This document shows, one piece after another, positions 25,718 through 35,112 of a stretch of DNA of 64,000 nucleotides. Each line of letters opens with the position of its first letter. Within the stretch, counting starts at the first letter, position 1. The notes under the pieces were generated by a model. The model saw only the letters and a list, made by a program, of their open reading frames with translations, did not search any database and was not told the origin of the DNA. A program made the position numbers and the translations under genes. Source of the stretch: Bacteroidia bacterium (GTDB taxonomy: Bacteria; Bacteroidota; Bacteroidia; Cytophagales; Flammeovirgaceae); NCBI GenBank assembly GCA_030425505.1, contig JAUIAB010000012.1, forward strand, positions 36,082 through 100,081, written 5' to 3'.

Positions 25718-27169
25718 TTGAGTCCCTTACATCTTTTAAAATATAAAAAACTGTTTTTTTTATTATGGTGTTTGGGGATAACCACGCTCCTCAAAGCTCA
25801 AACTTCTGAGGTCACTCAACTGCCTGATTCTGTCACTATTAAAGATATTTTCATAATTGGAAATAAGGTTACAATTGATAAAATTATTTTCAGAGAGTTA
25901 AGTTTTAGTAAGGGAGATAAAATCAAGACCAAAAACCTCAAGAAGTTCTTTGATACGGAGCTTAATAAAATTATAAATACGGATCTATTTCATAGGGAAG
26001 GTACAAGAATAGAGTTTCTATCCATACCACCTGACGGAATACTTGTGCAAGTTTTTGTTAACGAAAAATGGTATTTATGGCCTCTTCCTATATTAGAGAT
26101 TGCTGACCGTAACTTTAATCAATGGTGGAATAATAGAAACAGGAGCTTAGACTGGATAAATTATGGCATGTTTTTCAAAAAAAGGAATTTTAGAGGTCGA
26201 AAAGAAACCTTGGTCTTACGCCTTCAGTCTGGCTTTACCAGAATGCTTCAGTTGAGGTATAATGTACCCTTTATCGATAAAAAACAAAGCCTAAGCCTTT
26301 CATTTAGAGCTGGTTATTCAGAGAGAAGGCGTGCAGACGCAATCATAGAGCAACATAAACCTGTTTCTGTTGGTAATAATGATAATGTTGTCTGGAGTAA
26401 TTATAATGCAAGTGTAGAGCTAGGTAAAAGAATTGGTTTTTATAAATTTCACAAACTCAACGTTTTTTATAACTCTACTGAAATTAGTGATTCCATCTAT
26501 TTTATTAACCCTGACTATTTCTATAATAATCAGAAGACAGAGCAATTCATAGGCTTTGAATATGCGTTCTTATACGATAAAAGAAACTTTATAACGTACC
26601 CTACAAGCGGAGAGTATTTTGCTCTAAATGTTAGTAAAATTGGCTTAGGTATTTATAATGATGTAAACTCTTTACTTATAGAATCTACCTTCGCTAAATA
26701 TATAGAAGTCAGCAATTTTCTCTCTATTGAAGGTATATCCCAGGTAAGACTTGCCTATCCTTATCAACAATCTTATGCATTTTCTTTTGCTTTAGACAAC
26801 GCTAGTCGATTAATAAGAGGGTATGATAACTATATAGTTCAGGGTCAACATTTGGGACTGCTAAAAACTACTTTAAGAGGGCTTGTATTGGATAAAGTAA
26901 TAAATATAGATCCTGTAATGCCTATCAATCAGTTTGATAAAGTGCCTTTGAGGTGTTATTTGAAAGTTTTTTGTGATATTGGTTATGTAAAAGAAAAGTA
27001 TCCTTTACCTGAAAACCAAAGACTCTCTAACACTCTTTTATCAGGATTTGGAGTAGGTATCGATATTGTTTCTTTCTACAACTCAGTCTTAAGGTTTGAA
27101 TGGTCGTACAATATCCACGATAAGAGAATACCTATTCAACCTTTTTTCTATTTTTCTTCTAATTTGTAA
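25718..27169 (+). CDS. D15/BamA-like surface antigen, outer-membrane beta-barrel
   Basis: A 483-residue protein starting at TTG with a signal peptide (KKLFFLLWCLGITTLLKAQ). A POTRA-like domain follows (about 38-125, VTIKDIFIIGNKVTIDKII) and then a beta-barrel with typical Omp85-type segments (FKKRNFRGRKETLVLRLQSGF, FEYAFLYDKRNFITYPTSGEYF and a terminal aromatic strand FFYFSSNL). At this size it has one POTRA domain, so it is not the main BamA. It may be a TamA-like or accessory insertion or transport protein. It is transcribed alone, divergently from the phosphatase gene. Confidence 0.8.
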   Translation: MSPLHLLKYKKLFFLLWCLGITTLLKAQTSEVTQLPDSVTIKDIFIIGNKVTIDKIIFRELSFSKGDKIKTKNLKKFFDTELNKIINTDLFHREGTRIEFLSIPPDGILVQVFVNEKWYLWPLPILEIADRNFNQWWNNRNRSLDWINYGMFFKKRNFRGRKETLVLRLQSGFTRMLQLRYNVPFIDKKQSLSLSFRAGYSERRRADAIIEQHKPVSVGNNDNVVWSNYNASVELGKRIGFYKFHKLNVFYNSTEISDSIYFINPDYFYNNQKTEQFIGFEYAFLYDKRNFITYPTSGEYFALNVSKIGLGIYNDVNSLLIESTFAKYIEVSNFLSIEGISQVRLAYPYQQSYAFSFALDNASRLIRGYDNYIVQGQHLGLLKTTLRGLVLDKVINIDPVMPINQFDKVPLRCYLKVFCDIGYVKEKYPLPENQRLSNTLLSGFGVGIDIVSFYNSVLRFEWSYNIHDKRIPIQPFFYFSSNL

Positions 27170-27177
27170 TAAAACTA

Positions 27178-27231
27178 TTATGCATGCATAACATTTTTAT
27201 GTAAATTACGATTAATTAGTATGCAAGCATA
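27178..27231. promoter_or_regulatory. two palindromic operator-like sites upstream of acyl-CoA dehydrogenase
   Basis: A perfect 14-bp palindrome ttatgcatgcataa lies at 27178-27191, and a close copy tatgcaagcata at 27220-27231. Both are followed by acattt, and they are 41 bp apart, roughly four helical turns. The second ends 14 bp before the start codon. Paired palindromes placed like this in front of a fatty-acid oxidation gene suggest a dimeric repressor (TetR or FadR type). The regulator is not identified in the window. Confidence 0.55.
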
Positions 27232-27245
27232 ACATTTATACTCAT

Positions 27246-29042
27246 ATGGAAACAAAACCTTCTCAAAAAATCACAAAAGGAGCAGAATTCATCATTAAAG
27301 ATGCCAAAGCAGAAGACATTTTCATTCCCGAAGAGTTTTCGGAAGAACAGCAAATGATGGAGCAGGCATGTCATGATTTTATGAATACAGAAATTTTTCC
27401 TCACGTAGAAAGAATTGAAAAGTTAGAAGAAGGTTTAATGCCTTCTATATTGAAAAAAGCTGGTGATCTTGGTTTACTAGGAGTAACTGCTCCCGAAGAA
27501 TATGGTGGACTAAGCATGAATTTCAATACCTCTATGTTAATTACTAGTGCTCTTGGTCCTTCAGGGTCTTTTTCTACTACTTATGGGGCACACACAGGAA
27601 TAGGAACCCTTCCTATTTTATACTATGGTACAAAAGAGCAAAAAGAGAAATACCTGCCAAAACTAATAAGTGGAGAGTGGCCTGCAGCCTATTGCCTAAC
27701 AGAACCTGATGCTGGTTCTGATGCTAACTCGGGAAAGACAAAAGCTAAACTGTCAGAAGATGGTAAATACTATAGTATCACTGGGCAAAAGATGTGGATA
27801 TCTAATGGTGGGTTTGCAGAGCTTTTTATTGTATTCGCTAAAATAGATGATGACGAAAATCTTACTGCTTTTATTGTAGAAAAATCATTTGAAGGAATTA
27901 CCATGAATGATGAAGAGGAGAAAATGGGAATAAAAGGTTCTTCAACAAGGCAGGTCTTTTTTACCGATTGCAAAGTGCCTGTCGAAAATATGCTATACGA
28001 AAGAGGCAAAGGGTTTAAAATTGCAGTAAACGTGCTAAATATTGGGAGGATAAAGTTAGCGGCAGCTGTTCAGGGTGCTTCTAAAAACTTAATGGATACT
28101 GCTATCAATTATTCTAATGAAAGAAAACAGTTTGGAAAGTCAATCTCTTCTTTCGGAGCTATCCAGACTAAGCTTGCTAAAATGGCGGTAAAAAATTATG
28201 CCTTAGAGTCTGCAAATTATAGAGCAGGTAATGACATAGACAATGCCGTCCAAGAGCTTATTGAAAGTGGCATGTCTAAAGAAGAGGCGAAACTAAAAGG
28301 AGTAGAAGAGTTTGCCATTGAAAGTGCAATAATGAAAGTGCATGGCTCTGAAGTTTTGGACTTTACTGTTGATGAAGGAGTACAAATTTATGGTGGTATG
28401 GGTTATTCTGCTGATGCACCAATGGAAAGAGCATATAGAGATGCAAGAATTTCTCGAATTTATGAAGGGACGAATGAAATCAATAGAATGTTAGCGGTTG
28501 GTATGGTATTCAAAAGAGCAATGAAGGGTTCTATAGATGTCATGACTCCTGCGATGGAGGTGGCTAAAGAGTTAACCTCTATTCCTACACTTTCTAGCAG
28601 TAACGATTCTGACCTTTTTGATAAAGAAAAAGCTGTTTTGAAAAACCTCAAAAAAACGCTGCTTATGGTAGCTGGAAAAGCTGCTCAAAAATTTGGTGTC
28701 AACTTGAACGATGAGCAGGAAGTGCTTCTCAACCTAGCTGATATAATGATAGAAACATATGTGACTGAGTCTGTTTTGTTAAGGACGGAGAAGCTAGTTC
28801 TACTAAAAGGAGATGATTTTTGTAAAAATAGAATTAGTGCTGCCAAGCTTTATCTTGTTGACGCTGTTGAAAAGATCAGCTTAGCTGCTAAGGAGGCAAT
28901 AAGCTATGTGGCTGAGGGTGATGAGCAAAAGGTTATGCTAATGGGGTTAAAGAGGTTTACAAAATATGAACTTCCTAATATCCATTTGATGAGAAGAGAG
29001 ATTGCTCAAGAGATGATTTCCAATAATAAATATTGTTTCTAA
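27246..29042 (+). CDS. acyl-CoA dehydrogenase (long, ~600-aa type)
   Basis: FAD enzyme for the first oxidation step of fatty-acid beta-oxidation. The 598 residues include the N-terminal helical domain, the FAD-binding segments YCLTEPDAGSDANSGKT and WISNGG, the central beta-domain, the C-terminal helical domain with the catalytic glutamate region RISRIYEGTNEINRM, and an extra C-terminal helical extension of about 150 residues as found in many Bacteroidota and Firmicutes enzymes. Electron-transfer flavoprotein genes are not adjacent. Two operator-like palindromes lie just upstream and a strong terminator follows. Confidence 0.93.
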   Translation: METKPSQKITKGAEFIIKDAKAEDIFIPEEFSEEQQMMEQACHDFMNTEIFPHVERIEKLEEGLMPSILKKAGDLGLLGVTAPEEYGGLSMNFNTSMLITSALGPSGSFSTTYGAHTGIGTLPILYYGTKEQKEKYLPKLISGEWPAAYCLTEPDAGSDANSGKTKAKLSEDGKYYSITGQKMWISNGGFAELFIVFAKIDDDENLTAFIVEKSFEGITMNDEEEKMGIKGSSTRQVFFTDCKVPVENMLYERGKGFKIAVNVLNIGRIKLAAAVQGASKNLMDTAINYSNERKQFGKSISSFGAIQTKLAKMAVKNYALESANYRAGNDIDNAVQELIESGMSKEEAKLKGVEEFAIESAIMKVHGSEVLDFTVDEGVQIYGGMGYSADAPMERAYRDARISRIYEGTNEINRMLAVGMVFKRAMKGSIDVMTPAMEVAKELTSIPTLSSSNDSDLFDKEKAVLKNLKKTLLMVAGKAAQKFGVNLNDEQEVLLNLADIMIETYVTESVLLRTEKLVLLKGDDFCKNRISAAKLYLVDAVEKISLAAKEAISYVAEGDEQKVMLMGLKRFTKYELPNIHLMRREIAQEMISNNKYCF

Positions 29043-29057
29043 CTTATTTGTGGTTCT

Positions 29058-29092
29058 AAAGGGCTTTTTTTCATTTAAAGAAGCCCTTTTTC
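29058..29092 (+). terminator. intrinsic terminator of acyl-CoA dehydrogenase
   Basis: aaagggctt (29058-29066) pairs with aagcccttt (29081-29089); a T-run follows (cccttttt). It starts 15 bp after the stop codon. Repeat copy B begins 4 bp further on. Confidence 0.85.
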
Positions 29093-29095
29093 ATT

Positions 29096-29185
29096 GGGCA
29101 CCCTTCACAATGCTCGCCCTGGCGCGTCAAGTCTGTCTCCCACAATCCATTGCGGTCTTGCCGTTCGCCTCTTAACCTAGGGTGC
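29096..29185 (-). repeat. structured dispersed repeat, copy B (inverted)
   Basis: Reverse-strand copy of the ~95-bp family. Read on the minus strand it runs from gcaccct to agggtgc. The inner helix is ggcg + 3-nt bulge + ggcaag pairing with cttgac + g + cgcc: the outer part is ggcg/cgcc where C and D have ggct/agcc, again a compensatory change, and the inner part has one mismatch. It is the most diverged copy and the shortest (90 bp). The loop keeps accg and gatt. It lies just after the terminator of the acyl-CoA dehydrogenase. Confidence 0.8.
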
Positions 29186-29289
29186 TGTCATGCTCTAAAG
29201 CATTATTGATATTACTCGAAATCGCTCGCTGAAATTATTGATTCCTGCATTCCATTTATACCTTTGATGCTTAATTATTCTCATTAAAA

Positions 29290-30333
29290 ATGGCTAACTA
29301 CTACAGTTTAAAAGTAAAAGAAGTTATCAAGGAGACGGAAGATGCTATTTCCATACATTTCAAGCAGCCTCTATTTAAAAAAATAAAATATAAATCAGGG
29401 CAGTTTATCACCCTAATATTAACTATTGATGGAGAAGAAGTTAGAAGATCTTATTCATTATCTAGTACACCACAGCTAGATAGCTATCTTTCTGTTGCAG
29501 TAAAAAGAGTTGAAAACGGCAAGGTTTCAAATTACCTCAATGATGATCTAAAATCAGGTACATCGATAAGAATAATGGAGCCAATGGGTAATTTCATTTT
29601 TGAGCCAGATAAAAATCTATCTCGTAGTCTGGTCTTTTTCGCTGGAGGAAGTGGCATAACTCCAGTCTTATCTATGATAAAAAGTGCTCTGTTTTTTGAA
29701 CCTCAAAGCAAGGTGTATTTAGCTTATTGCAACAGGAATAGCAATAGTATTATTTATCATAAACGGATACAAGAACTACAAGAGAAGTTTGGTGATAGAT
29801 TTTTTGTTAAGCATTTCCTTAGTCAGGAAAATAATGGTTCTGTAAGTGGACGAATAAGCGAAGATGCAATTCAAAAGGTTATTGAAGATACTCAACCTGT
29901 AAATAATAAAGCTACCTACTATGTCTGTGGTCCGGAAGGCATGATGGAAAAAGTAATCAGAGAATTAGAGAATAATAATATTCCTGAAAATCAAATTAAA
30001 ACGGAAAGTTTTTTTCAGTCTTTAGATACCACCGAAAATGAAACTATCGGTGTATCTGGTGATAAAAAGGTGAAAATACTATTAGATGGAAATGAGCATG
30101 AGATAGTTGTTTCATCGGGTAAAAGTATTTTAGATGCTGCTTTAGATGAAGGTTTAAACATGCCGTTTTCTTGTCAAAGTGGTCTGTGCACAGCCTGTAG
30201 AGCAAAAAAAATTACTGGAGAGATAAAAATGAGTGGTGGTGATGGACTATCAGACGAAGAAATAAAAGAAGGCTACGTACTCACTTGTGTAGGACACCCT
30301 TTAACGGATGATGTATCTATAGAACTCGAGTAA
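29290..30333 (+). CDS. PaaE-like oxidoreductase (FAD/NAD(P)H domains with C-terminal 2Fe-2S ferredoxin)
   Basis: A 347-residue reductase. The FAD-binding domain has RRSYSLSS (around residue 55), the NAD(P) domain has FFAGGSGITPVLSMI and YYVCGPEGMM, and a plant-type ferredoxin domain ends the protein with the cluster motif CQSGLCTAC and a later C (VLTCVGHP). This layout is that of PaaE and related oxygenase reductases, which feed electrons from NADPH to a partner oxygenase or desaturase. No partner oxygenase is adjacent, so the physiological acceptor is open. The preceding gene is an acyl-CoA dehydrogenase, but a terminator and a repeat separate them. Confidence 0.9.
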   Translation: MANYYSLKVKEVIKETEDAISIHFKQPLFKKIKYKSGQFITLILTIDGEEVRRSYSLSSTPQLDSYLSVAVKRVENGKVSNYLNDDLKSGTSIRIMEPMGNFIFEPDKNLSRSLVFFAGGSGITPVLSMIKSALFFEPQSKVYLAYCNRNSNSIIYHKRIQELQEKFGDRFFVKHFLSQENNGSVSGRISEDAIQKVIEDTQPVNNKATYYVCGPEGMMEKVIRELENNNIPENQIKTESFFQSLDTTENETIGVSGDKKVKILLDGNEHEIVVSSGKSILDAALDEGLNMPFSCQSGLCTACRAKKITGEIKMSGGDGLSDEEIKEGYVLTCVGHPLTDDVSIELE

Positions 30334-30403
30334 TGCTATTCTTTCCAAAGAGTTCTTTATATATTTATAGTATTACAAGTTTAAATTGTTCCTATTCTTA
30401 AAT

Positions 30404-30500
30404 ATGAAACAGACCATGTCTGATTTAAAATTGAGGTACACACAAAGCAACGATTAAGATATGTATCAAACAAACTAGGCAGGTCACAAACTTTAAACGC
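30404..30500 (+). repeat. leader element with 17-aa mini-ORF, copy 2 (upstream of sod)
   Basis: The ATG at 30404 opens an 18-codon frame (MKQTMSDLKLRYTQSND, stop 30455-30457), followed by 43 nt up to the sod ATG at 30501. It matches the leader in front of tolC (15258-15344, minus strand), with one 10-nt insertion in the spacer. The region before the mini-ORF ATG is not similar between the two loci. A hairpin cagac/gtctg is present; in the other copy the A-T pair is a G-T wobble. The peptide has no obvious function. The shared layout in front of two unrelated exported proteins suggests a regulatory leader. Confidence 0.6.
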
Positions 30501-31214
30501 ATGAAAAAAAGAGAATTTCTAAAAGTAGCTTCTACTATAACCGCAGGTACTATTATAAGTCCTATTGCTGCATGTAATACTGCTACAAAAGAAGAAGATG
30601 AAATAACTAAGTTCATACTTCCTGACTTACCGTATGCATATGATGCCCTTGAACCTTTTATTGATAAAACTACGATGCAAATTCATCACTCCAAGCATCA
30701 TGCTGGTTATGTTAAAAAATTGAATGCCGCAAAAAAAGGAACAAAGTATGACTCCATGAAACTGGATGAGTTGATTGCAAATGTATCCAATAAAGATACT
30801 GGCGTTCGAAATAATGGTGGCGGACACTTTAATCATTCTTTATTTTGGGAAATTTTAACTCCTTCTTCTGAAGTATCGCTAATGGGCAAACTTTTGGATG
30901 CAATTAATGGTCAGTTCGATTCTTTTGATAGGTTTAAAGATCTATTCTTCGATGCTGCTAAAGGTAGATTTGGCTCTGGCTGGGCATGGTTGTGCATCGG
31001 TGAAACTGGACTTTTTATTTCCTCTACTCCAAATCAAGATAATCCACTGATGAAAAAAATAGTAAAAGAAAATGGAACTCCTATTTTGGGGATTGATGTG
31101 TGGGAGCATGCTTATTATTTGAACTACCAAAACAGAAGAGGAGATTATATCAATAACTTTTTCAATATTATAAATTGGGAGGAAGTAGCTAAACGATTTG
31201 AGAAGTACAGTTAA
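30501..31214 (+). CDS. superoxide dismutase (Fe/Mn family), predicted lipoprotein
   Basis: A 237-residue Fe/Mn superoxide dismutase. Metal-ligand segments are intact: MQIHHSKHHAGYV, GGHFNHSLFWEIL and DVWEHAYYLNYQNRRGDYI. The N-terminus is unusual for a cytosolic SOD: KKREFLKVASTITAG resembles a secretion signal and ends in a lipobox (PIAAC, Cys25). The residues after the cysteine are acidic and Lys-containing (NTATKEEDE), which is compatible with surface-lipoprotein sorting known in some Bacteroidota. The enzyme should act outside the cytosol on external superoxide. The leader carries a repeat shared with tolC. Confidence 0.92.
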   Translation: MKKREFLKVASTITAGTIISPIAACNTATKEEDEITKFILPDLPYAYDALEPFIDKTTMQIHHSKHHAGYVKKLNAAKKGTKYDSMKLDELIANVSNKDTGVRNNGGGHFNHSLFWEILTPSSEVSLMGKLLDAINGQFDSFDRFKDLFFDAAKGRFGSGWAWLCIGETGLFISSTPNQDNPLMKKIVKENGTPILGIDVWEHAYYLNYQNRRGDYINNFFNIINWEEVAKRFEKYS

Positions 31215-31249
31215 TATTATTTTAACCTTTACCTGATTTAAAGTTTATT

Positions 31250-32389
31250 ATGCTTTTCTCGAATATCCCAGGGCATTCGTCTTTAAAAAATGTTTTAGAA
31301 GCTTCTATCGAAAGTGATCATTTTGCTCATGCTCAGTTATTTACTGGAGGAGAAGGTTCAGCTAATCTTGCATTTGCATTAGCTTATGCTATTCATGCGA
31401 ACTCTCCTAAAACTTCCGATGGAGAAATAGATCTTGACGTTGGTGTCACGAGACAGTTATTAAAACTAACCCACCCCGACTTGCACTTTGTATTCCCAAC
31501 TGCTACAAATAAGGCGAATACTAAAAGAAGTGATGCTTTAAGCAATAATTATATAAAAGAATGGAGAGACTTTGCTTTATCCAATCCTTATGGGAACTTG
31601 TATGATTGGTCTGTTTTTTTTGGTGCAGAGGATAAGCAGTGTATGATTCCAAAAGAAGAAAGCAAACATATCATTAAGACTTTAAGCATAAAGCCTTTTC
31701 AGCTTCCTTTTAAAACGCTTATTATTTGGCTGCCTGAATATATGCAAGCCGCTGCTGCAAACGCGATTTTGAAAATTCTTGAGGAACCTTCTCCTCAAAC
31801 TTTATTTTTATTGGTTACTAATAATATTGATCAACTGCTACCAACTATTGTTTCAAGGACGCAAATTGTTTCTGTTCCTCCATTCCAAGAAGATGATGTT
31901 GTATCCTACCTTAAAAGTATTGGTACTGAAGAAAATGAAGCTGCACAGGTCGCTTCTGTATCTAATGGTAGCTTGCGCGTTGCTGTCAATTTATTAGGAA
32001 AAACGGAGAATAACCACAGTGTTTTTTTCCAAAAATGGATGAGAATGTGCTATGCTGATGACTTTACCAGTTTAGTTTTTATTACTGACGACTATCATAA
32101 GTTTGGAAAAGAAGAACAAAAAACGTTTTTGCTTTATGCAATTAGTACGTTAAGAAATGTAATGCTTTTTAAGTCTTTAGGTGATAAAAGCATCATTCCA
32201 AATCTAAAGGATGATGCTTTTATTAAAAATTTTTCTTCTACTCTATCTATTGACTCTATCATTAGCTCGATAGGTGAGATTGAAAAAACTTTAGCTTATA
32301 TTTCAAGGAATGCTAATCCTAAAATCTGTTTTTTAAATTTATCTATTGAGCTAAGCAGTATCATGAAGCTGTCGGCAAGCTTAGTTTAG
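31250..32389 (+). CDS. holB: DNA polymerase III subunit delta'
   Basis: A 379-residue clamp-loader subunit. The N-terminal AAA+ fold is present but its P-loop is degenerate (GGEGSANLA, no lysine), as expected for delta', which does not hydrolyse ATP. The typical segment ANAILKILEEPSPQTLFLLVTNN and the SRTQIV sensor region are intact. It helps load the beta clamp during replication. It starts 35 bp after sod and may be co-transcribed with it; it is convergent with pnp. Confidence 0.9.
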   Translation: MLFSNIPGHSSLKNVLEASIESDHFAHAQLFTGGEGSANLAFALAYAIHANSPKTSDGEIDLDVGVTRQLLKLTHPDLHFVFPTATNKANTKRSDALSNNYIKEWRDFALSNPYGNLYDWSVFFGAEDKQCMIPKEESKHIIKTLSIKPFQLPFKTLIIWLPEYMQAAAANAILKILEEPSPQTLFLLVTNNIDQLLPTIVSRTQIVSVPPFQEDDVVSYLKSIGTEENEAAQVASVSNGSLRVAVNLLGKTENNHSVFFQKWMRMCYADDFTSLVFITDDYHKFGKEEQKTFLLYAISTLRNVMLFKSLGDKSIIPNLKDDAFIKNFSSTLSIDSIISSIGEIEKTLAYISRNANPKICFLNLSIELSSIMKLSASLV

Positions 32390-32406
32390 TAGCAGTGCTA
32401 CTAAAC
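32384..32406. terminator. perfect dyad spanning both stop codons of holB and pnp
   Basis: gtttagtagc (32384-32393) and gctactaaac (32397-32406) are perfect complements with a 3-nt loop. The holB stop (TAG at 32387-32389) and the pnp stop (cta at 32401-32403, TAG on the minus strand) both lie inside the stem. T-rich sequence follows on the plus side (cttttgctctg). It probably serves as a bidirectional terminator. Confidence 0.6.
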
Positions 32407-34545
32407 CTTTTGCTCTGTTTTCTTTCTCTCTGGTCTTGGCAGTAGCTCTTTTCTAGAAAGTCTAAATTTACCTGTCTTTTTATCTATTTCTGTGAGTTTT
32501 ACTTTTACTTCTTCTCCTTCCGCTAAAACTCCATCCATGTTTTCAAGTCTTTCCCAGGTTATTTCAGAGATATGTAGTAGCCCCTCTTTTCCTTTCATAA
32601 ATTCTACGAAAGCTCCAAATGATGTTATTGACTTTACTTTTCCATTATAGACTTTCCCTACTTCTGGAACAGCGATGATTTCTTTTACTGCTTTCAATGC
32701 TTGCTCAGCTCCATTTTTTTCAGAAGAAAAGATGTTTACTATTCCAAATTCCTCACTTTCCTCAACAATTATAGTTGAGTTGGTGGTTTTTTGCATTTCC
32801 TGAATCACTTTTCCTCCAGGTCCTATGATAGCCCCAATCATTTCTTTTGGAATATTTATTTTTAGAGACCTCGGTGTATGTTCTTTGTAGTCTTCTCTTG
32901 GTGAAGAAATTGCTTCACTCATTTTATCTAATATATGCATTCTTCCCTTTTTTGCCTGCTGAAGGGCATCTGATAAAACATCATACGACAAGCCATCTAC
33001 TTTGATATCCATTTGGCAGGCTGTGATCCCTTTTTCTGTACCTGTTACTTTGAAGTCCATATCTCCTAGATGATCTTCATCACCAAGAATATCAGAAAGA
33101 ACAGCATATTTACCTGTTTCAGGATCTGATATCATCCCCATAGCAATCCCTGATACTGGATTGGATATTTTCACTCCAGCATCCATTAGTGCTAACGCAC
33201 CAGCACAAACAGTTGCCATAGAAGAGGATCCATTAGACTCTAGTATATCTGATACTATACGGATCGTATATGGATTGTCTTCTTCTTTAGGTAGAACTTT
33301 AGATATTGCTCTGTGTGCCAAGTTTCCATGTCCTACTTCTCTCCTACCCGGTCCTCTATTTGGTTTTACTTCTCCAGTTGAAAAGCCTGGAAAGTTGTAG
33401 TGCAAGATAAATTTACTAGACCCTTGGTACATTGCTCCATCTATCATCTGCTCGTCTAGTTTTGTACCCAGCGTTACTGTTGTCAATGACTGCGTTTCAC
33501 CTCTGGTGAATAGTGCACAGCCGTGTGCAGAAGGCAATAAGTTTACTTCTGCTACTATGTCTCTTACTTCGTCTAGCTGCCTTCCATCTAGTCGTATTTT
33601 TTCATCTAATACTAGGTTTCTAGCTGCTTTTTTCTCCGCACTGCTCAAGTATTTTTTTATTAGTCTTAAATTCTCTTCGTCCTCTTCAGTAAGGGATTCT
33701 AAGTATTCGTTTTTAACTACTCCAAAAGCTTCTTTTCTCTCTTTTTTATCTTTGATAGACTTCTTTGCTACAGAATATAGTTTGTCATATACTGCATCAA
33801 ATACTTGCTTCTCTAACTCTTCGTTTGCATTTATTTCAGGCAACTCTCTTTTTTCTGTCGCACCAGCTTTCTGCATGAGCTCTTCCTGCGCTTTGCAATG
33901 TAGTTTGATTTCTTCATGAGCCACTTTTATTGCTTCTAGCATTTCATCTTCGCTTACTTCGTTCATCGCCCCTTCTACCATCAGAATGTTATCTTTTGTA
34001 GCTGCAACTATTAAGTCTAGAGAAGACTCTTCTATTGCATCAGGAGCTGGATTTATTTTATACTCTCCGTTTTGTTTTACAACTCTAACTTCTGATATGG
34101 GTCCCCCAAATGGTATATCGGATACTGCTAAAGCAGATGAAGCTGCTAATGCTGCAAGGGCATCTGGCTGTGCATCGTTATCTGCAGATATTAGGTATAT
34201 GTTTATTTGTGTTTCACATCTATAGCTATCTGGGAATAATGGACGTATAGCCCTATCTACCAATCTAGATGTAAGAACTTCTTTATCGCTTAGTTTACCT
34301 TCTCTTTTTAAGAATCCTCCAGGTATCTTTCCTGCTGAAGCAAATTTTTCTTGGTAGTCTACTGAAAGAGGGAAAAAGTCTATTCCTTCTTTGGCTTCTT
34401 TTGTTGAAACTACTGTTGCTAACAACATTGTCTTTCCCATTTGCAATACGACAGCACCATCGGCCTGCCTTGCCATCTTGCCTGTTTCTAAAGTGATCTC
34501 TCTTCCATCTGAGAGTTTAATCACTTGCTTTGTTATTTTAAACAT
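32401..34545 (-). CDS. pnp: polyribonucleotide nucleotidyltransferase (PNPase)
   Basis: Phosphorolytic 3'-5' exoribonuclease. The 714 residues contain two RNase PH domains (about 10-235 and 310-545, the second with [13 protein letters not shown] and [19 protein letters not shown]), a KH domain (about 560-620, [18 protein letters not shown]) and an S1 domain (about 625-695, [13 protein letters not shown]). It follows rpsO on the same strand, the classic rpsO-pnp arrangement, with a terminator-like stem between them. Confidence 0.96.
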   Translation of the reverse strand: MFKITKQVIKLSDGREITLETGKMARQADGAVVLQMGKTMLLATVVSTKEAKEGIDFFPLSVDYQEKFASAGKIPGGFLKREGKLSDKEVLTSRLVDRAIRPLFPDSYRCETQINIYLISADNDAQPDALAALAASSALAVSDIPFGGPISEVRVVKQNGEYKINPAPDAIEESSLDLIVAATKDNILMVEGAMNEVSEDEMLEAIKVAHEEIKLHCKAQEELMQKAGATEKRELPEINANEELEKQVFDAVYDKLYSVAKKSIKDKKERKEAFGVVKNEYLESLTEEDEENLRLIKKYLSSAEKKAARNLVLDEKIRLDGRQLDEVRDIVAEVNLLPSAHGCALFTRGETQSLTTVTLGTKLDEQMIDGAMYQGSSKFILHYNFPGFSTGEVKPNRGPGRREVGHGNLAHRAISKVLPKEEDNPYTIRIVSDILESNGSSSMATVCAGALALMDAGVKISNPVSGIAMGMISDPETGKYAVLSDILGDEDHLGDMDFKVTGTEKGITACQMDIKVDGLSYDVLSDALQQAKKGRMHILDKMSEAISSPREDYKEHTPRSLKINIPKEMIGAIIGPGGKVIQEMQKTTNSTIIVEESEEFGIVNIFSSEKNGAEQALKAVKEIIAVPEVGKVYNGKVKSITSFGAFVEFMKGKEGLLHISEITWERLENMDGVLAEGEEVKVKLTEIDKKTGKFRLSRKELLPRPERKKTEQKV

Positions 34546-34562
34546 TTTATTTTATTCTTTTT

Positions 34563-34591
34563 AAAAACAAAAAGGGAAGCCAATGCTCCCC
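34563..34591 (-). terminator. terminator or attenuator between rpsO and pnp
   Basis: On the minus strand ggggagc (34591-34585) pairs with gcttccc (34580-34574) with a 4-nt loop and a following T-run. Because pnp lies immediately downstream on the same strand, part of the rpsO transcripts probably read through, as in other bacteria where the intergenic region is an RNase-processed stem. Confidence 0.7.
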
Positions 34592-34651
34592 TATTAAAAA
34601 TTTTACTATGATTTTATTTCTGAAATACGAATTTTCTCCAACAACTCCTAA

Positions 34652-34927
34652 TTATTTTCTTATTCCCAACTCTTTTATAATACTTCTGTAACGCTCAATA
34701 TCTTTATTACTTAAGTAGTTAAGAAGTCTTCTTCTTTTTCCAACAAGCTTCAATAAACCCCTTCTTGTATTATGATCTTTTTTATTGTTCTTTAAGTGCT
34801 CTGTCAAATGGTTGATCCTGTGAGTAAATAATGCTATTTGTGACTCTGAAGATCCAGTATCTTTAGTTTCTTTCTTAAAACCATGCTTCTCAAATAGCTC
34901 CTGCTTCTTTTCTTTACTTAAATACAT
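34652..34927 (-). CDS. rpsO: 30S ribosomal protein S15
   Basis: A 91-residue ribosomal protein with the canonical segments [22 protein letters not shown] and [21 protein letters not shown]. Length is normal (88-91). It starts the rpsO-pnp unit. Its 5' side is a 185-bp AT-rich gap followed by repeat copy C. Confidence 0.97.
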   Translation of the reverse strand: MYLSKEKKQELFEKHGFKKETKDTGSSESQIALFTHRINHLTEHLKNNKKDHNTRRGLLKLVGKRRRLLNYLSNKDIERYRSIIKELGIRK

Positions 34928-35112
34928 TCTTTTATTTTCTCATTTTTATCAAGATGCAAAATTAGAATAACTTGTATTAATTTCCAATTTCTACTTTTTA
35001 TAAATTTAGGATAAAAATATAAGACCTACTAAAAGATCACGTTAAAAAGCATTCTTAAAAAGCAATCCATTATCTTATTAGCCAAATTAGGGCATTATAT
35101 CAAGTATGACCT

